Shown in pieces: positions 44,585 through 56,170 of a stretch of 64,000 nt of DNA. Each line of letters opens with the position of its first letter. Positions within the stretch are counted from its first letter, which is position 1. The translations under genes were made by a program, and so were the position numbers. This DNA is from Dactylis glomerata (lineage: Eukaryota; Streptophyta; Magnoliopsida; Poales; Poaceae), in assembly GCA_007115705.1 (NCBI GenBank), contig QXEO01000413.1:868001-932000 (forward strand), in the 5' to 3' direction. Under the pieces are notes generated by a model. It was given only the letters and a program-made list of their open reading frames with translations. It had not been told where the DNA came from and ran no database searches.

Positions 44585-45640
44585 GGTCAACCGTAGACAT
44601 CATTTCTATATATGCAACCATATTGACTAAGCCCACTCGTTCCTCTTGTTCTTCCAAGTCTGGGTGTCGCCTGCTCGACACCATGACCACCCTTCACATC
44701 ATCTGGAGTAACATCATCCTCGTCTTGGACATAGTCATCCTCACCCCAACCTAAGATCCAGTTATAAAGGATGCAACATGCAAGAACAAGCTTTATTTGA
44801 GTAGGGAAAGTGTGGAATGGCTTCTCGTCATGGATTTTGAACCTATTTTTTGATGCAGCAAAAGCCCTCTCGATGGTCACCCTGAGGCTAGGGTGTCTAA
44901 GATTGAACAAATCCTCTGTATTCTATGATCTGTTCCTTCGAGAGAACTCGTACAAATGATACCTAGTTTTCTTGAAGGGGGGAGGATTCCTGGACGACAA
45001 GCATAACCTGCATCTCCAAGGTAAAACTTATTATCAGAAAGATGTATGTCATCAGGTCTGTTCAGGCTGTCGGCTAGAATGCATGCATCATGGGCCGATC
45101 CTTCCCAACCAGCAAGCACATAAGTGAACTTCAAATCGAAATCCACAACAGCTAGCACATTCTGGCTGGTGTAGTGTTTCGTGCCTCTGTATGTTGCTGA
45201 TCGAGATTTTGGCACTCTAGCAGTGACATGAGTATCATCAATTGCCCCAATGCAGTCCTGTGATGAAAATAACATAGACAGTCAAGCTTGTGTGCATTGC
45301 AGATTGTAAAACAGTGAGCAAAAAAATTTAGCTTACCTTGAAGTATGGATACCATGTCTTGTTGTTTCGTATCTTGCTTGGTGTTTCAGCAGATGGAGGC
45401 TTGATCATCTCTTGCCTAAGCTCCCCAATTGCATAAAGGACTTGGCTGCAATAGCGTGATATAGTCTCTATGGATCTCTTGAATGTGTTGTGCTTGTGCA
45501 TAACTCTGGACCTCTAGTTATGGTCGACAACATGAAGAAACATAGCAACTTGCTCTTCCACACAGGTGTGGATGCTATCCTGCAGTAGTACTCTTTCCCT
45601 AAACCTCTTGAATATTCATAGAATGAGACTCTTCTCATCC
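44585..45640 (-). pseudogene. PIF/Harbinger transposase (DDE_Tnp_4 type), inactive
   Basis: Reading the minus strand, the helix-turn-helix-like region VEEQVAMFLHVVDHN is followed by a TAG stop where Q is expected, then FKRSIETISRYCSQVLYAIG. A 79-bp intron (45,336-45,258, GTAAG to CACAG) splits the gene before DCIGAIDDTHV (first Asp). Then come VLAGWEGSAHDACIL (second Asp region) and GDAGY. A lost C in a C-run (44,977-44,982) shifts the frame, and after a further TAG the sequence continues RVTIERAFAASKNRFK (Glu) and LACCILYNWIL. The intron position is retained but two stops and one frameshift kill it. It would have cut and moved Harbinger and Tourist-like MITEs. Confidence 0.8.
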
Positions 45641-47237
45641 TAAGCATCTGAACAACCTGTACATTGAAAATCATCTCTTGATCTCGGGGCCAGCATCGGA
45701 CCATAGGCCACTCCTGGATACGCAGCTTGCATGACAGATCTTTTGTGGAGGAGGAGGAGGATCCACGCCTGAATCATAACTACCAGTGCTGCTGCCTGGT
45801 GGATCAGGCTCATCCGATCGCCCTAAGCAAATTGATCTAACATGAGTGTCGCTAAATCTACCGTCATGGCTCACCAGTAACTATAGGGACAAAAGAATTT
45901 GGAGGGCACGGTGATTTACCTCCGCCATTGCACATGAGCGAGAGTAGAGTAGTCGGAGAAGAAGAAGATATCTCCAGCCGATCAATGTCCAGAGATGGAG
46001 AGGACCAGCTGGTGCCATGGAAAAGGCCGGAGGAGAAGAAGAGCTTGCCCGCGGCACCCTTGCCCGAAGATGGAGGAGATCTGCCGAACTGCCACCGCCA
46101 TCACCAGTGTCAACACGGGGAAATGGGGGTGTTATGGTGGGAGGCGACCCAAAAGAGGAGAGGTGAGACTATTATGCCACGAAACGCAGCCGGCGATATT
46201 GGTTTCTCCCGCCTTCTCGAGTATGCCTTCCGCGCGCACGACTTTCGCACTTTTTATATGCCTGGCGTCTACATCCAGGGAAACATCCGATTCAAACGTA
46301 CCACCAGATCCAGAGCTCTTTTAGCAGCGTGCCAGCCAATACGCAAACCGCAAACAGGAATCCAAAGAACTGATTTTTGCATCCGGGGGCGGGGATGCGG
46401 CGACCTACCAATACTACGGTGGCTCTCCTCTGCCTGTCAGCTCCTATGGTAATTTTTCTACAGAAGCGAGGATAGGCTTTGATAGAAAAGGAACTAGCAC
46501 TTTTGGACCACTACAGTACAAGATAAATGACAGGATATTTTCTCACATCGACAGGTTCGTACGTGCGCATAAAGACATTGAGCTGCTAACATGTTTCCAT
46601 CGATGGTATAAATATTTATTCACTGCTGAAGATGTGCATTGGTAACAAAAATAATTTTACTAGGAAGTTTTAGGAATAAATTATTTTACTCAACTATTTT
46701 AAATAATTAAATTAGTTAGATTTCACATTCAGTATCCATTTGCCCTTAGGAATATTTTTTGCAAATTAGGCAAGAATATACCAGCAGACTTATTTAGGAA
46801 AAATAGTTTTTCTCAAATTTATTATCCTATGAGAAATTTTGATAACCTCGTGATCTCATGAGCACACTCTCAACTATCATGGTCAAACCCATGTATTCTC
46901 CACTCGCATGACTCAAACATTGCAAACACATATGTAACAAATAATTTTAATTAATTACTGATTAATGGCATTTTAGTATTACTCATAACTTATTTTTTCA
47001 TTTCACCGTCTAATTGGTTTTGTGTTTACTTGAGTTTGAAATTCTCATGCAATGCATCCTAATAAATAGTTCACACATATATGGTTATCACCATAACAAC
47101 GGTTCGATCTATAGTATAAATGAAGTTTTCTAGCTCATATTTTACTAAACTAGTTATATCATGAGTACTTAAATTAGTATAAAGCTGGGATTTTACAATG
47201 GGTTCCTGACATATCCACCATCTATTTTTTGACGTAG
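45641..47237. other. Harbinger flank and AT-rich intergenic DNA
   Basis: 45,670-46,450 is moderately GC-rich and includes a 174-codon plus-strand ORF at 45,928-46,452 without a recognisable domain, probably chance or element leader. 46,480-47,237 is AT-rich with no supported feature. Confidence 0.35.
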
Positions 47238-47445
47238 TGGCGCTCATTCTCTAGCCCCGCTGAACACCTATTTGGCAATCATCTTCAATTGCTCAGTTCC
47301 TGGTCGCAGCACCTTTTTAGTTCTTGGTTTCTGTATATCACTCCTATAATCAATATAATGACATGTCGGAGTGTCAATAGGCATCATATTGTCAATACAG
47401 GCCATGTTCTTTGTCTTCCATAAAAACCACTGAATAGCAGCTTAA
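47238..47445 (-). pseudogene. LINE C-terminal fragment, separated by a CACTA insertion
   Basis: The minus strand reads AAIQWFLWKTKNMACIDNM and, further on, LRPGTEQLKMIAK, the pattern found near the C-terminus of plant LINE ORF2. It matches in order with the LINE pieces at 48,700-50,060 across the CACTA fragment. Confidence 0.5.
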
Positions 47446-47537
47446 AGGTGGTGTTTGGTTCCGCTTTTCCAACACTTCTGTTGTTAAAAATCTAAAAGCT
47501 TACCAAACGGTTTTTTTTCACCATAGATTTTACATAA

Positions 47538-48690
47538 CACTAGTAGAAAACAGGCCTAATGTTCAGGGCAAATTTAAGTTTTAGTCCCGATTGTATTTTA
47601 ATCCGGGACTAATGCTCACATTAGTCCCGGTTCAAAAGCCTATGTGGGTCAGGAATCTTTAATCCCAGTTGAAGATACGAATCGGGACTAAAGGGTTAGT
47701 GACCTTTAGTCCCGGTTGGTGTTACCAATCCGAACTAAAGGGTCTCCCCCAATTTTTCTCTCATGCCTACACCCTCCCCCTCTCCCGCACAGAAAAAATG
47801 TCTAAAAAAATAAATAAAAATTATAAAAACTTCAAATTTTAAAATCCTTTGACATGCATGTACCTCACGCAACTAACTTGTATGGAAAATTTGAAAATTT
47901 GAATTTTGATATTTTTTGCAAAAATGGTTATTCCGAATTAAAATGGCTCTAACTTTTGCATACGGACTCGAAAAAAAGTGTAATATATTAAAATGTATCT
48001 ACAAAAAAAGTTACATCCGATTTCAATGGCCATAGGCCGTTTGCACAAATTCTTGCTTCTCAAAATTTCAAAGGGAAATATAAAAGCAGGAAGATTTTAG
48101 ATTTTGTCAAAAAAAATGAGAAAAAGTATATTTTTTAAGGATTTTTGAATTTCTTTAGTTGTTTCTTCTACTTTTTAGTTATTTTGAAGTTTTTAAATTA
48201 TTTTGGAATTTTTTAAGATTTTTGAATTTTTTGTTTTTTGAATATTTTGAGTTTTAAAATTAATAATTAAATTATGCATAAAGATTATTTGAAATTCATT
48301 GATGCTCATTATTACTTAATCATTGTTGCTTATTTTTGAAATTATTTGGAATTCAAAAAATTAAAATCATATGTTATCAATGTCTAAGGGTTAATACAAT
48401 TCATAGCATAGTATTATCAAGAAGTCGTGAGCACAGTCTTGAAAGCTAGTAGAGAAGGAATGAAGAAGTTAAGCGTGCTGAGGGTGGAGTAGTGTGAGGA
48501 TGGGTGACCGGCATGGAAGTGAAACCATGAGTATATACTTTGAGATAAGAATAGGGGTGGTTATTAGAGATTAGAGGGGAAACTATCAAACAAATCAAAA
48601 ATCCAAAAATAGGAAAATTCTAAAATAATCTGAAACTTTTTTTGAAAATATTTAAAAATGGCAAAATAACCTTTAGTCCCGGTTGGTGTT
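47538..48690 (+). mobile_element. CACTA transposon fragment with subterminal repeats
   Basis: It starts CACTAGTAGAAAAC, a CACTA-superfamily end. Subterminal inverted motifs follow: TTAGTCCCGGTT and its complement AACCGGGACTAA variants at about 47,573-47,745, and CCTTTAGTCCCGGTTGGTGTTA again at 48,670-48,691. The right-hand CACTA terminus is not visible where LINE sequence resumes near 48,700. No transposase is encoded. Confidence 0.65.
48461..48522 (+). repeat. 5S-rRNA-like segment within the CACTA fragment
   Basis: GAAGTTAAGCGTGCT, then GGAGTAGT, then GAGGATGGGTGACC and GGAAGTG occur in the order and approximate spacing of the internal promoter of plant 5S rRNA genes (A box, intermediate element, C box). 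The first 60 bases of 5S rRNA are not evident, so it is not a 5S gene. Confidence 0.6.
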
Positions 48691-48699
48691 ATCTTGCTT

Positions 48700-50060
48700 T
48701 CACTACGATGAAAGCCAACTTCTTAGCGTAATTACCCATGCCGCCAACGATAAGTCGTACCGCTTCACAACCTTGCAATTCTGTTTAAACAATTGTTTAT
48801 CTCAGTCATTTTTTAGGCCGTGCAGGTGAGTTAAAGGCACATTAAAACATGCCCCACACAAATCTTGCAAAAGGACATGGAAAGAATAAATGGTCTGTGC
48901 TCTCACCAGATGCATAGAACATGCATTGTCATTTCCATCCCATAACTTTTGCAGGGATTTTGAGCATCCACATTTTCTTTAACATTTTGATAGGAACCCT
49001 AGTCCGTAAGGCATTATACAAGGCCTTCATAGTGAATCCTTTTTTCCCCCAAACTCTAAACTCTAGGTTACCTTATCATCCCCAGGTCTCAGGTTTACGC
49101 TATGAATGATATCAAGAAAATTTCACCACTCCCCAGCAAAATCTCCCCAAAGACTTCTCCTAGAAATAAGACAAGCCCTAAAATAAGATACCACCCTGTC
49201 TACAGTGATGTCGTGATTAAAGTACAGATTGTATAATCTGGGAAAAACCTCAGACAAGGCTTTCCTTCCATGCAATACATCCTCCTAAAACCTAGTTTTA
49301 TTTCCAAAAATTAACACCCTCTCATGGTACTTAGCCCTCCACAACATCTAGAGAAAGCACAAGGTATAACTTATACAATATGTTATCTCTTATTGTCATC
49401 CCTAATAATTAATGTGAAATAGCTATTTTATTAATGAATTAATTGGCTAAGGAAAGACAGATGGTACAATGTATAAAATAGCCTTCTCTTATATTCTAAG
49501 GGGTCATCCCTTAGCTAAGCGAAGGCACCTTCCCTTTCTTATTTCTCTCTCCTCCAACTAGACAGAAATCCTATGTGACACCTCTAAGGGAAGGCTGACA
49601 TCATCCCATTGTACGTGCCCTTATAAAATATATTCTTTACCTTCATCAAGCCATGCAAATGAACCTATTTTTCATAAAGGTAGTATGTGTTTTATCAATA
49701 ATATGTTCAGCCATTGGAGCCAATCAATTATTCATGCCTTTTGTGATTATTTTCAAACTTGTATTTATTAAACAGATAGGTCTAAACTTCTAAATGACCA
49801 TTGCATCCTCATATTTGGGAAGCAAAGTTATTGTCCCAAATTTTAGTGTGCCAATGTCTACAACCCCTCTAATTAAGTCATAAAAAGTTTTTTCAAAGGA
49901 ATCTTAATGAAATCATAGAAGAACAGATAAAGCTCACTAGGGAACCCAGCAGAACTAGGGATTTTGTTATGAGCCAGAGAAAACACAATTTCTTTGATTT
50001 CTTATAAAGAGAAATCTTTAACCAAATCATTATTCTCATCAAGACTAACCATCCTAGGAA
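48700..50060 (-). pseudogene. Decayed LINE reverse transcriptase, minus strand
   Basis: At 50,000-49,690 the minus strand reads FSLAHNKIPSSAGFPSELYL, then GTLKFGTITLLPKYEDA and FRPICLINTSLKIITKG, a LINE RT core start. At 49,380-48,700 it continues with ERVLIFGNKTRF, PRLYNLYFNHDITV and LWGDFAGEW, the region after the RT. The YADD portion is missing or replaced by 49,390-49,650, a block that may be a MITE (GTACAATG-type ends). Many stops are present. Confidence 0.6.
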
Positions 50061-53000
50061 AAAAAAAGCTACCCCGTGCTACGAGTAGGAATATACAATA
50101 CCGCGCCCCTCATTTTCCTTTTTACCCTTTGAATTCTTCAAGGGTCTCAGTTTTATAATTAAGTTGCGACCGAGAGAATTATTGAAAATTATAAAAAGAG
50201 AACATGCGGACTTTAATCTCTTGTGTTCGGATTTTTGTCTTTTGGATCAAACAGTTTGCTAACCGGTCGATTTTTTTCCAAAGGTGTATGGCAACTGCCA
50301 TTAAAATAAGGAAAAGGAAGTTATCACCAAGCAAATTCTCATTTGTTCCAAACACTTCGTTCGGGTAAACTATTCACTCCTAGCTACTTTTTTACTTGTA
50401 TTTTTCAATTACTCTCCCGATAAAATTTATAAGACATACCATAGTTTTTTTAAGGACCATTATTTTATTCAAGATATAATGAACTATATGCCATATATTT
50501 ATACCACTTGAAATTTCTTTTCGTATGAATCCAATGATTTGACTTCTATTAAGCTTATGCTTCTACGGTTTTGGCGGGTTTAGACAGTTCTGCAACCCAC
50601 CGAAATGCCAAGATGTTTACTTAGGTTGGTTTGATGTTGATGATTTACATGGTTTTAGGGCATCTCCAGGTGATGCAGCCCAAAAAACTGTCATATAGGC
50701 CACCTTAGGCTAACTAGCAAAGTGTCCGTGCGTTGCAACGGCTCTAGAAAAAAAAATCTCCTTTACTCACTTTTTGAGAGCGCTTTCACTTCATATTTAG
50801 TTATCTTGTTCTAGCACAAATTATATATGTAGATGAAGAAAAAACTTGCCGACTACTTTCAAAATAAAAAATACAATTTTAAAGTTTCAAAAAGTTCTAT
50901 AAATAAATCAAGATGTATACATTGTTGGGTTCTATCAACGTGCAAAGTTTCAAACCCAAATATCGTTTTTGAAAATGCAACTTGAAAATGCAGTTTTTGA
51001 TTTTTTTTAAGCGAGCTACATGTACCTCGAGGTACATTTATAGTTTCCGTGGCTACAACTACTATATTTTTCTTTTTCTTTTTGAAACTCAGAGATATAA
51101 GTGGTGCCCACACGCATCAAATCTACATGCCTTATACTGATTTCCTTTGTCATCAAATCTACACGCCCTATATAAGTGGTGCTAGGAATCGAATCCTGAT
51201 TTTGAGCTTTCCATCAGACCAGACTATCACCGTAGGATCCTTTTTGTCTAAACAGTGCGATCATGGCCCAATAAACCAGCGCATGCATGTGTTGCCAATT
51301 TACATGATGTGCTTCCTAAAACTACTCCCCCAAATCACGCCTAATTGGTAACGCTAATTAAGTGGAAATTGTTAGGAAACTCTTTCAGAATTTTTAAGGA
51401 CATTCGTTTCTATAACTAATTTCACTAATTTCATGTATGCATTATGCTTCCTTATGCAAGTAAATTTGTCTTTATTATTCCGTATTGACTCTTCCTGATT
51501 TGCGTGATTGCGTGTTTCCTTAATTGTATCCCGTATTGATGTCTCTGTAATATGTAGGGGTATTTTTGTCACTTATATGATGTATGTCGAGTAGCTGACT
51601 TCACCACCAACTCGAATCTTATAGGTAAGAAAAACTTGCTCCAACACGTGATGCAAACCAAAGAAGGGTCCAAGTTGTTTTTGGAATTGCCCTAAAATTT
51701 GGACTTGGTGCTGCAAATATAGAGCACCAACTGGTTGCCTATCGAATAAAAAGGCACCACTTCGTAGCCGACCACCAATCTTTCTTTTTACTCCCTCCTC
51801 TCTGTCACGCGCGACCCCTCACTTCCATGCAGCGTTGCCATCGAATCCCGCCATCCCAGCCATCATCGCACACAGACGCCTGCAGATCCAGCCCCGTCGT
51901 ACTCTGTCACCGTTGAATCCTGCCGTCCCAGCCACCTCCAGTCTCCATAGCGAGCCCCGCCGTACTACGTCATGCCGCCCCTCCCCCTCCCAAATGATCC
52001 CTGTCGATTTGTGGCTGCCACGACATGCCGCAGACACTCAAGCCAGACAGTGGGCCGCTGACATCAGCAACGATGAGGAGTGGATGTGGCTGGGGATGTT
52101 CGACACGCCCGAGTAGGCCGCCCACGGACGTTCGACATTGTGCCGCTGCCATCAACAACAACGAGGAGCGGATGTGACTAATAGAATAACTACCGTTGCA
52201 CTTATCATGAGGCGGGTGTAGTAAGAAAAAAACTGACAGTGAAGCATAAATAGGTAGGTGATCTAGTTTTATTTTGGTATTTATCTATCCATTGAATTCA
52301 AAGCACATTAGACTAGATAGAGAAGATTCATGCATTAAAACTTTTTTATTTATACATGAAATTCATATTTACACTGATCATGTAAAAATGCTAATGTATT
52401 ATTTTTCTTGGATATTTTTCTTAATTAATGATAATTTTCTATGCTATATCAGAAATCCATTTTGACATTTATAAATACATATAATAAATCTATACTTGGA
52501 AATGCGAGGGTTAACAATCATTCGATTTTACAATGCCATATGCCCATATATATAAGCGAGACGGAAAATTTTGCCATATCTGCACTATAAATGATAGGTA
52601 CAAATGGAGAAGGAGCATATAGCCAACAATTATCTTGTAGTAAATAAGTGAAAATGCATAAACATACAATACAAAAAATATATTTAAGATAATATTACAA
52701 TTTTTGTTGAAAGCTAGATTACATATATCACACAATATTCAATGATTATGTTTTACATTTATATATTGCCTATGGCGAGGAGAGTGATTAACATACAAAT
52801 CCTGAAAATATATACTTATCAGGTTAAAATACGTAAATTTAAATGTGCGAATACCTACTCTCTCATATATTATAATGGTTCAAAATATTTTACCATGTAT
52901 GTGATATTTTAACTACCATAATATTTATGACAACTTTATAATCCTATGATTTAAAGATACCAAATACAATAAAGATGTTGCATTCGCATTTGTGAAGACC

Positions 53001-53267
53001 ACCTTGCTAGTTCTATAAGAAAAGATACATAACGCGTAAGTGAAGAAAAGACCTATTTAATTTGTACTGTTTGATTCCATACATGGAAGGAGTGACGATG
53101 TGTGCGATTGAGTAGAGCCATCGAGATTAGATTATAGGTCTCAGATTGTTTTCAATGATGTATGTTGTGTAGTGACCTACCGGCACCACAAACTTGCATT
53201 CAATAATAAAGAAAAGGTAAAGATATAGTACTAATAAAATTGGTGTAGTTTTGACCGGAGCGACTAT
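50061..53267. other. AT-rich intergenic region, no gene found
   Basis: Noted items are a GTGCGTTGCAACGG phrase near 50,729 often seen at grass repeat ends, a perfect palindrome GTACCTCGAGGTAC at about 51,021-51,034, and a C-rich patch at 51,800-52,160 with a 93-codon ORF lacking any domain. 52,170-53,240 is very AT-rich. None of this supports a gene. Confidence 0.4.
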
Positions 53268-53275
53268 ATGCATAC
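53268..53275. other. Target-site duplication ATGCATAC, left copy
   Basis: The eight bases are repeated exactly at 54,690-54,697, right after the poly(A) run of the intervening GC-rich sequence. Confidence 0.6.
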
Positions 53276-54690
53276 TCGACCAAGAAAAAACTCCCGACCC
53301 CATGTTGTTCGCGTGCGGGCGACCGAGGGTGAACAAACCCTACCTGCCGAAGGCTACCCCCATCGCCCCTTCTCCGTCGCCGCTGCCGCCGGGCCTTGCC
53401 GCGATGGCAGCGGCCCCCATCCACCCCGAAGGCGGGGGTTGAGACCCTGGGATGATCTCGTGGCGAGACCTCGCACGGCGACAAAGCTCCTCTCGGCGTG
53501 GATGCGTGGTGGCACGGCGGCCGTCGGCACATGCGTGGTGGTGAGGCAAGGCCGACGAGGCAACATGCATGATGGTTGCTGAGTTTGGTTTCTTGTTCCT
53601 CCATGGCCAAATCTGGGCGTTTGCGTCGTGGTCTGCCAGGGCAGCGACTGGCGACTGCTGGCCATGGAGGAGCGGTGCAGCTGCTACTGCTAGCGGCGGT
53701 ATGACGGGGCAGCAGCCCCGGACGAAGGTGGTGCTGCTTTGGCAGCGTCCCGTATAGCATCCGGTGGAGCATGGGGAGCTCTTCTAAAAGCTGTGACTTG
53801 TGGTGGCAGGTGGTGACCGGGCCTGGCTGACCGACCTCTCGCGCGCAGTGGTGGGGTTCGTCGGCCTTCGACCATCGTGGCTTCCATATGCTGGAGGCTC
53901 CAAGGCAGGGGGTGGTCACCGGCTTCTTTGACTATGTGGGCAGCGATGAAGATGGTGGTGGGCGTCTTCACTCCAGTGAGGTTGGCTCACAGGTGAGCGG
54001 CAGCGTTCTTGGCAGTGGAGGTGGTCAGTGTGGCTAAGGTGGATGTCGGCCGGTTCGAAAGGTTTTGGCTCGCAGCTCCGGAAGAAGTTCTCGTTCTTGC
54101 TTGGCTGGAATCGGTGATGGTGAATCATGTGAATGTCATGACCTTGTTGGAGACATCTTCAAAGATTCTATGTGTCTTTCTTCCGTGGTTTCTACCCTGG
54201 AGGGAACCCTTAGATCCTTAGGATTAGGCGATGGAGGCGCTTGTTTGCGTCTTTCTCCTCCTTAGGGGCATCTTCTTGGAGTTGACTTTGCTTGGAGATC
54301 GGTGAAGGAGGGATTGTGGCCGAGGGTGCTGGCCAAGGGCGCTGCGGACAGTTTGGCAACTATGATGCGGCGAGTGGAGTTTGGGTCACGACTCGGGCTT
54401 GGTTAGTCGATCTCCGACGTGTCTGACGAGTTCTTTTATGCTTCGATGTGTTGCTGTGAGTCGGAGCTGCTGTGAAGTGTGTCCGTGTGGCAACGACGGC
54501 GGGCAACTAGTGGAAGGCTGAGGACTCGATCGACGGCAAGCCTAGCATATTTCTCTTCCAAACCTCATCATCAAAGTCGGAGCTATCTTTCGTTGACGTG
54601 GTTGACTGACTATTGGCATATGGTCAGGTCAGCCAGTGGTTTTGGCCAATGTGTTCCACGATAAAAATGGGCCTTGTTTCAAAAAAAAAA
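53276..54690 (+). mobile_element. GC-rich poly(A) retroposon, 1.4 kb
   Basis: The insert is strongly GC-rich against AT-rich surroundings, ends in a run of about ten A (54,681-54,690), and is flanked by an 8-bp direct repeat. These are the marks of LINE-mediated insertion. It has no intact ORF or recognisable domain on the plus strand; the 239-codon minus-strand ORF (53,200-53,919) is probably a GC-content artefact that also crosses the left border. It may be a non-autonomous element or a processed pseudogene. Confidence 0.6.
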
Positions 54691-54729
54691 TGCATACCCC
54701 ATCGCTGAAAACACAAACACGTGACATCT

Positions 54730-55600
54730 CAACTAGCCCTGCTTTGTCTTTGCGTCTCTCCCAACAGGGGGCAGCGCTCCATCCTCCCGATCTCCTCCAG
54801 CCAGGACATTGGTCCTGGTCCCCTCTCTTTCCGCTTGCCGCTCCGGCAGCAACAGGAGGGAAGGGGGATCTCGTTCCTTTGTTCTGGCCTAGTAGTTAGG
54901 GTTAGGTTTTTTCTTTCTTGGCGCGTCGTTGGGATGGTGGGAGCGGCGTCTGGATGAATAAATCTGCCTCAACTCCACCCCCACATCGGCGACGACCTTT
55001 AGGGCGGTGCCTCAGAGTTGATGTCAACGTGTGCTGACCGGTCCTTCAGATCGACAGCTTGGTCTTCTCGCTAGTCTTTAGATCTGGTGAGATCAGTTTC
55101 TCGGTGTGTCGCTGGCGTTCGTGGTTATCTGCGATGGAGCTGGCGGCCTGGGCGAGGTGATTCTTCTGGAGCGAGGATGTTGGTATGGAGGTGGTGGATT
55201 TGTCGTTCTTCCCCGACTTCGTCGATGGGAGGCGACAGATCTTGGTCCAAGATAGTACGGGATGTCCCCTGATCGACGTGCCACACCGACACGTGTCTCG
55301 CTGCATACAGCGGTCCTGTTCATCGACTCACAAAGCCTCTTTGGCGATGGTGCTTTCTCGGATCTTACATTGGTGGAGGTTCGGCGTCTCTTACGTCGTT
55401 TATCTTAGCAGCGCTGGAGGTGGGCGTCGGCCGCTCGCTACGGTGGTTGGAGAAAACCCTAGGGATCATTTTGTATTTCTCAATCTTATATGATTTTATC
55501 TGCAAATTCAGGATAATCATTTTATCCTGATCTGTCTTTTAGTTTTCACATGTGTTGCTTATTGTAACTGGATTTTTAATTAATAAAATATATCTAAACT
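54730..55600 (+). mobile_element. Unclassified retroposon-like repeat, copy 2
   Basis: It is homologous to the minus-strand copy at 25,036-25,935. The two share GATCTGGTGAGAT, the TCGTTCTTCCCCGACTTCGT block, GCATACAGC, AAACCCTAGGGATC, GGATAATCATTTTATCC and the AT-rich 3' end (TTTTTAATTAATAAAATAT). The two copies lie 30 kb apart in inverted orientation. No conserved ORF is visible. Confidence 0.55.
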
Positions 55601-55889
55601 AATAATACGACTTGAGGACGTGATGGTGTGGTAGGTAAAAAGACCGGGTCAAATTTTGGTACGTCAAAAAAACCCAGATCGAGCGGCTTGGTATGCTTCG
55701 TTCGTACAAAAAATCGGAAGATATTCCTTCCTCTGTCTTCAAACGAACGACTTCGTATAGAAGTCTGATTCCTATATCGTCTCTAATAAAATCTGATCAA
55801 GACTCTTTTTTCCCGAATACGAAGCTTTATGCCAGGCCTCGCCTCGATGGTGCGTCACCTGACGAATCAGGACTGGAGCGCGAGGGCGT
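55601..55889. other. Short unassigned stretch next to the ABCG fragment
   Basis: No supported gene. It could hold diverged 3' sequence of the ABCG gene fragment. Confidence 0.35.
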
Positions 55890-56170
55890 GGCGGTTCTAT
55901 GTGACGGTTAAGCTGTGAGAGAGAAGGGCGGCGTCGAGGGAGGCGAGGGAGCCATGGTGAAGCACCGTCCTGCGGGACAGGAGGAGGAGCGAGTCCACTG
56001 CAGAGAGGAGGCACGCACTGGGTTGGTGGATGGACAGCACCACCGTCGTGCCTCTGGCGGCCGCCACGGCGCGGAGGCAGCCGACGACCACGAACGCCGA
56101 GGAGGAGTCGAGGCCGGAGGTGGGCTCGTCGAGGAGGAGGACCCCCGGGTCGCGTAGCAGTTGAACGGAT
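55890..56170 (-). pseudogene. ABCG-type transporter fragment (ATPase domain)
   Basis: The minus strand encodes VQLLRDPGVLLLDEPTSGLD, followed by SSSAFVVVGCLRAVAA, then the H-loop VLSIHQPSA and LLLLSR with VLHHGSLASLDAALLSH. These are Walker B, D-loop and H-loop of an ABCG half-transporter, which exports lipids, hormones or metabolites across membranes. The Walker A and signature motifs that should precede it are missing because the LTR of the right-hand Copia element starts at 56,171. The frame ends in a stop at about 55,900 and the membrane domain is absent. It is a gene fragment of about 90 codons with the Copia insertion at its 5' side. Confidence 0.8.

Noticed and set aside
45928..46452. 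174-codon plus-strand ORF opposite the Harbinger leader
   Set aside because: Considered as Harbinger ORF1 (Myb-like), but it lacks the tryptophan pattern of Myb repeats and has low-complexity composition.
51021..51034. Perfect palindrome GTACCTCGAGGTAC
   Set aside because: A single short palindrome without repeats or context; expected occasionally in 64 kb.
53200..53919. 239-codon minus-strand ORF, arginine- and proline-rich
   Set aside because: It spans the left border and duplication of a GC-rich retroposon insertion and has no domain pattern. Long frames are expected by chance in GC-rich DNA.
55690..55830. Possible organellar or gene exon sequence next to the ABCG fragment
   Set aside because: No recognisable protein in any frame; kept as unassigned.
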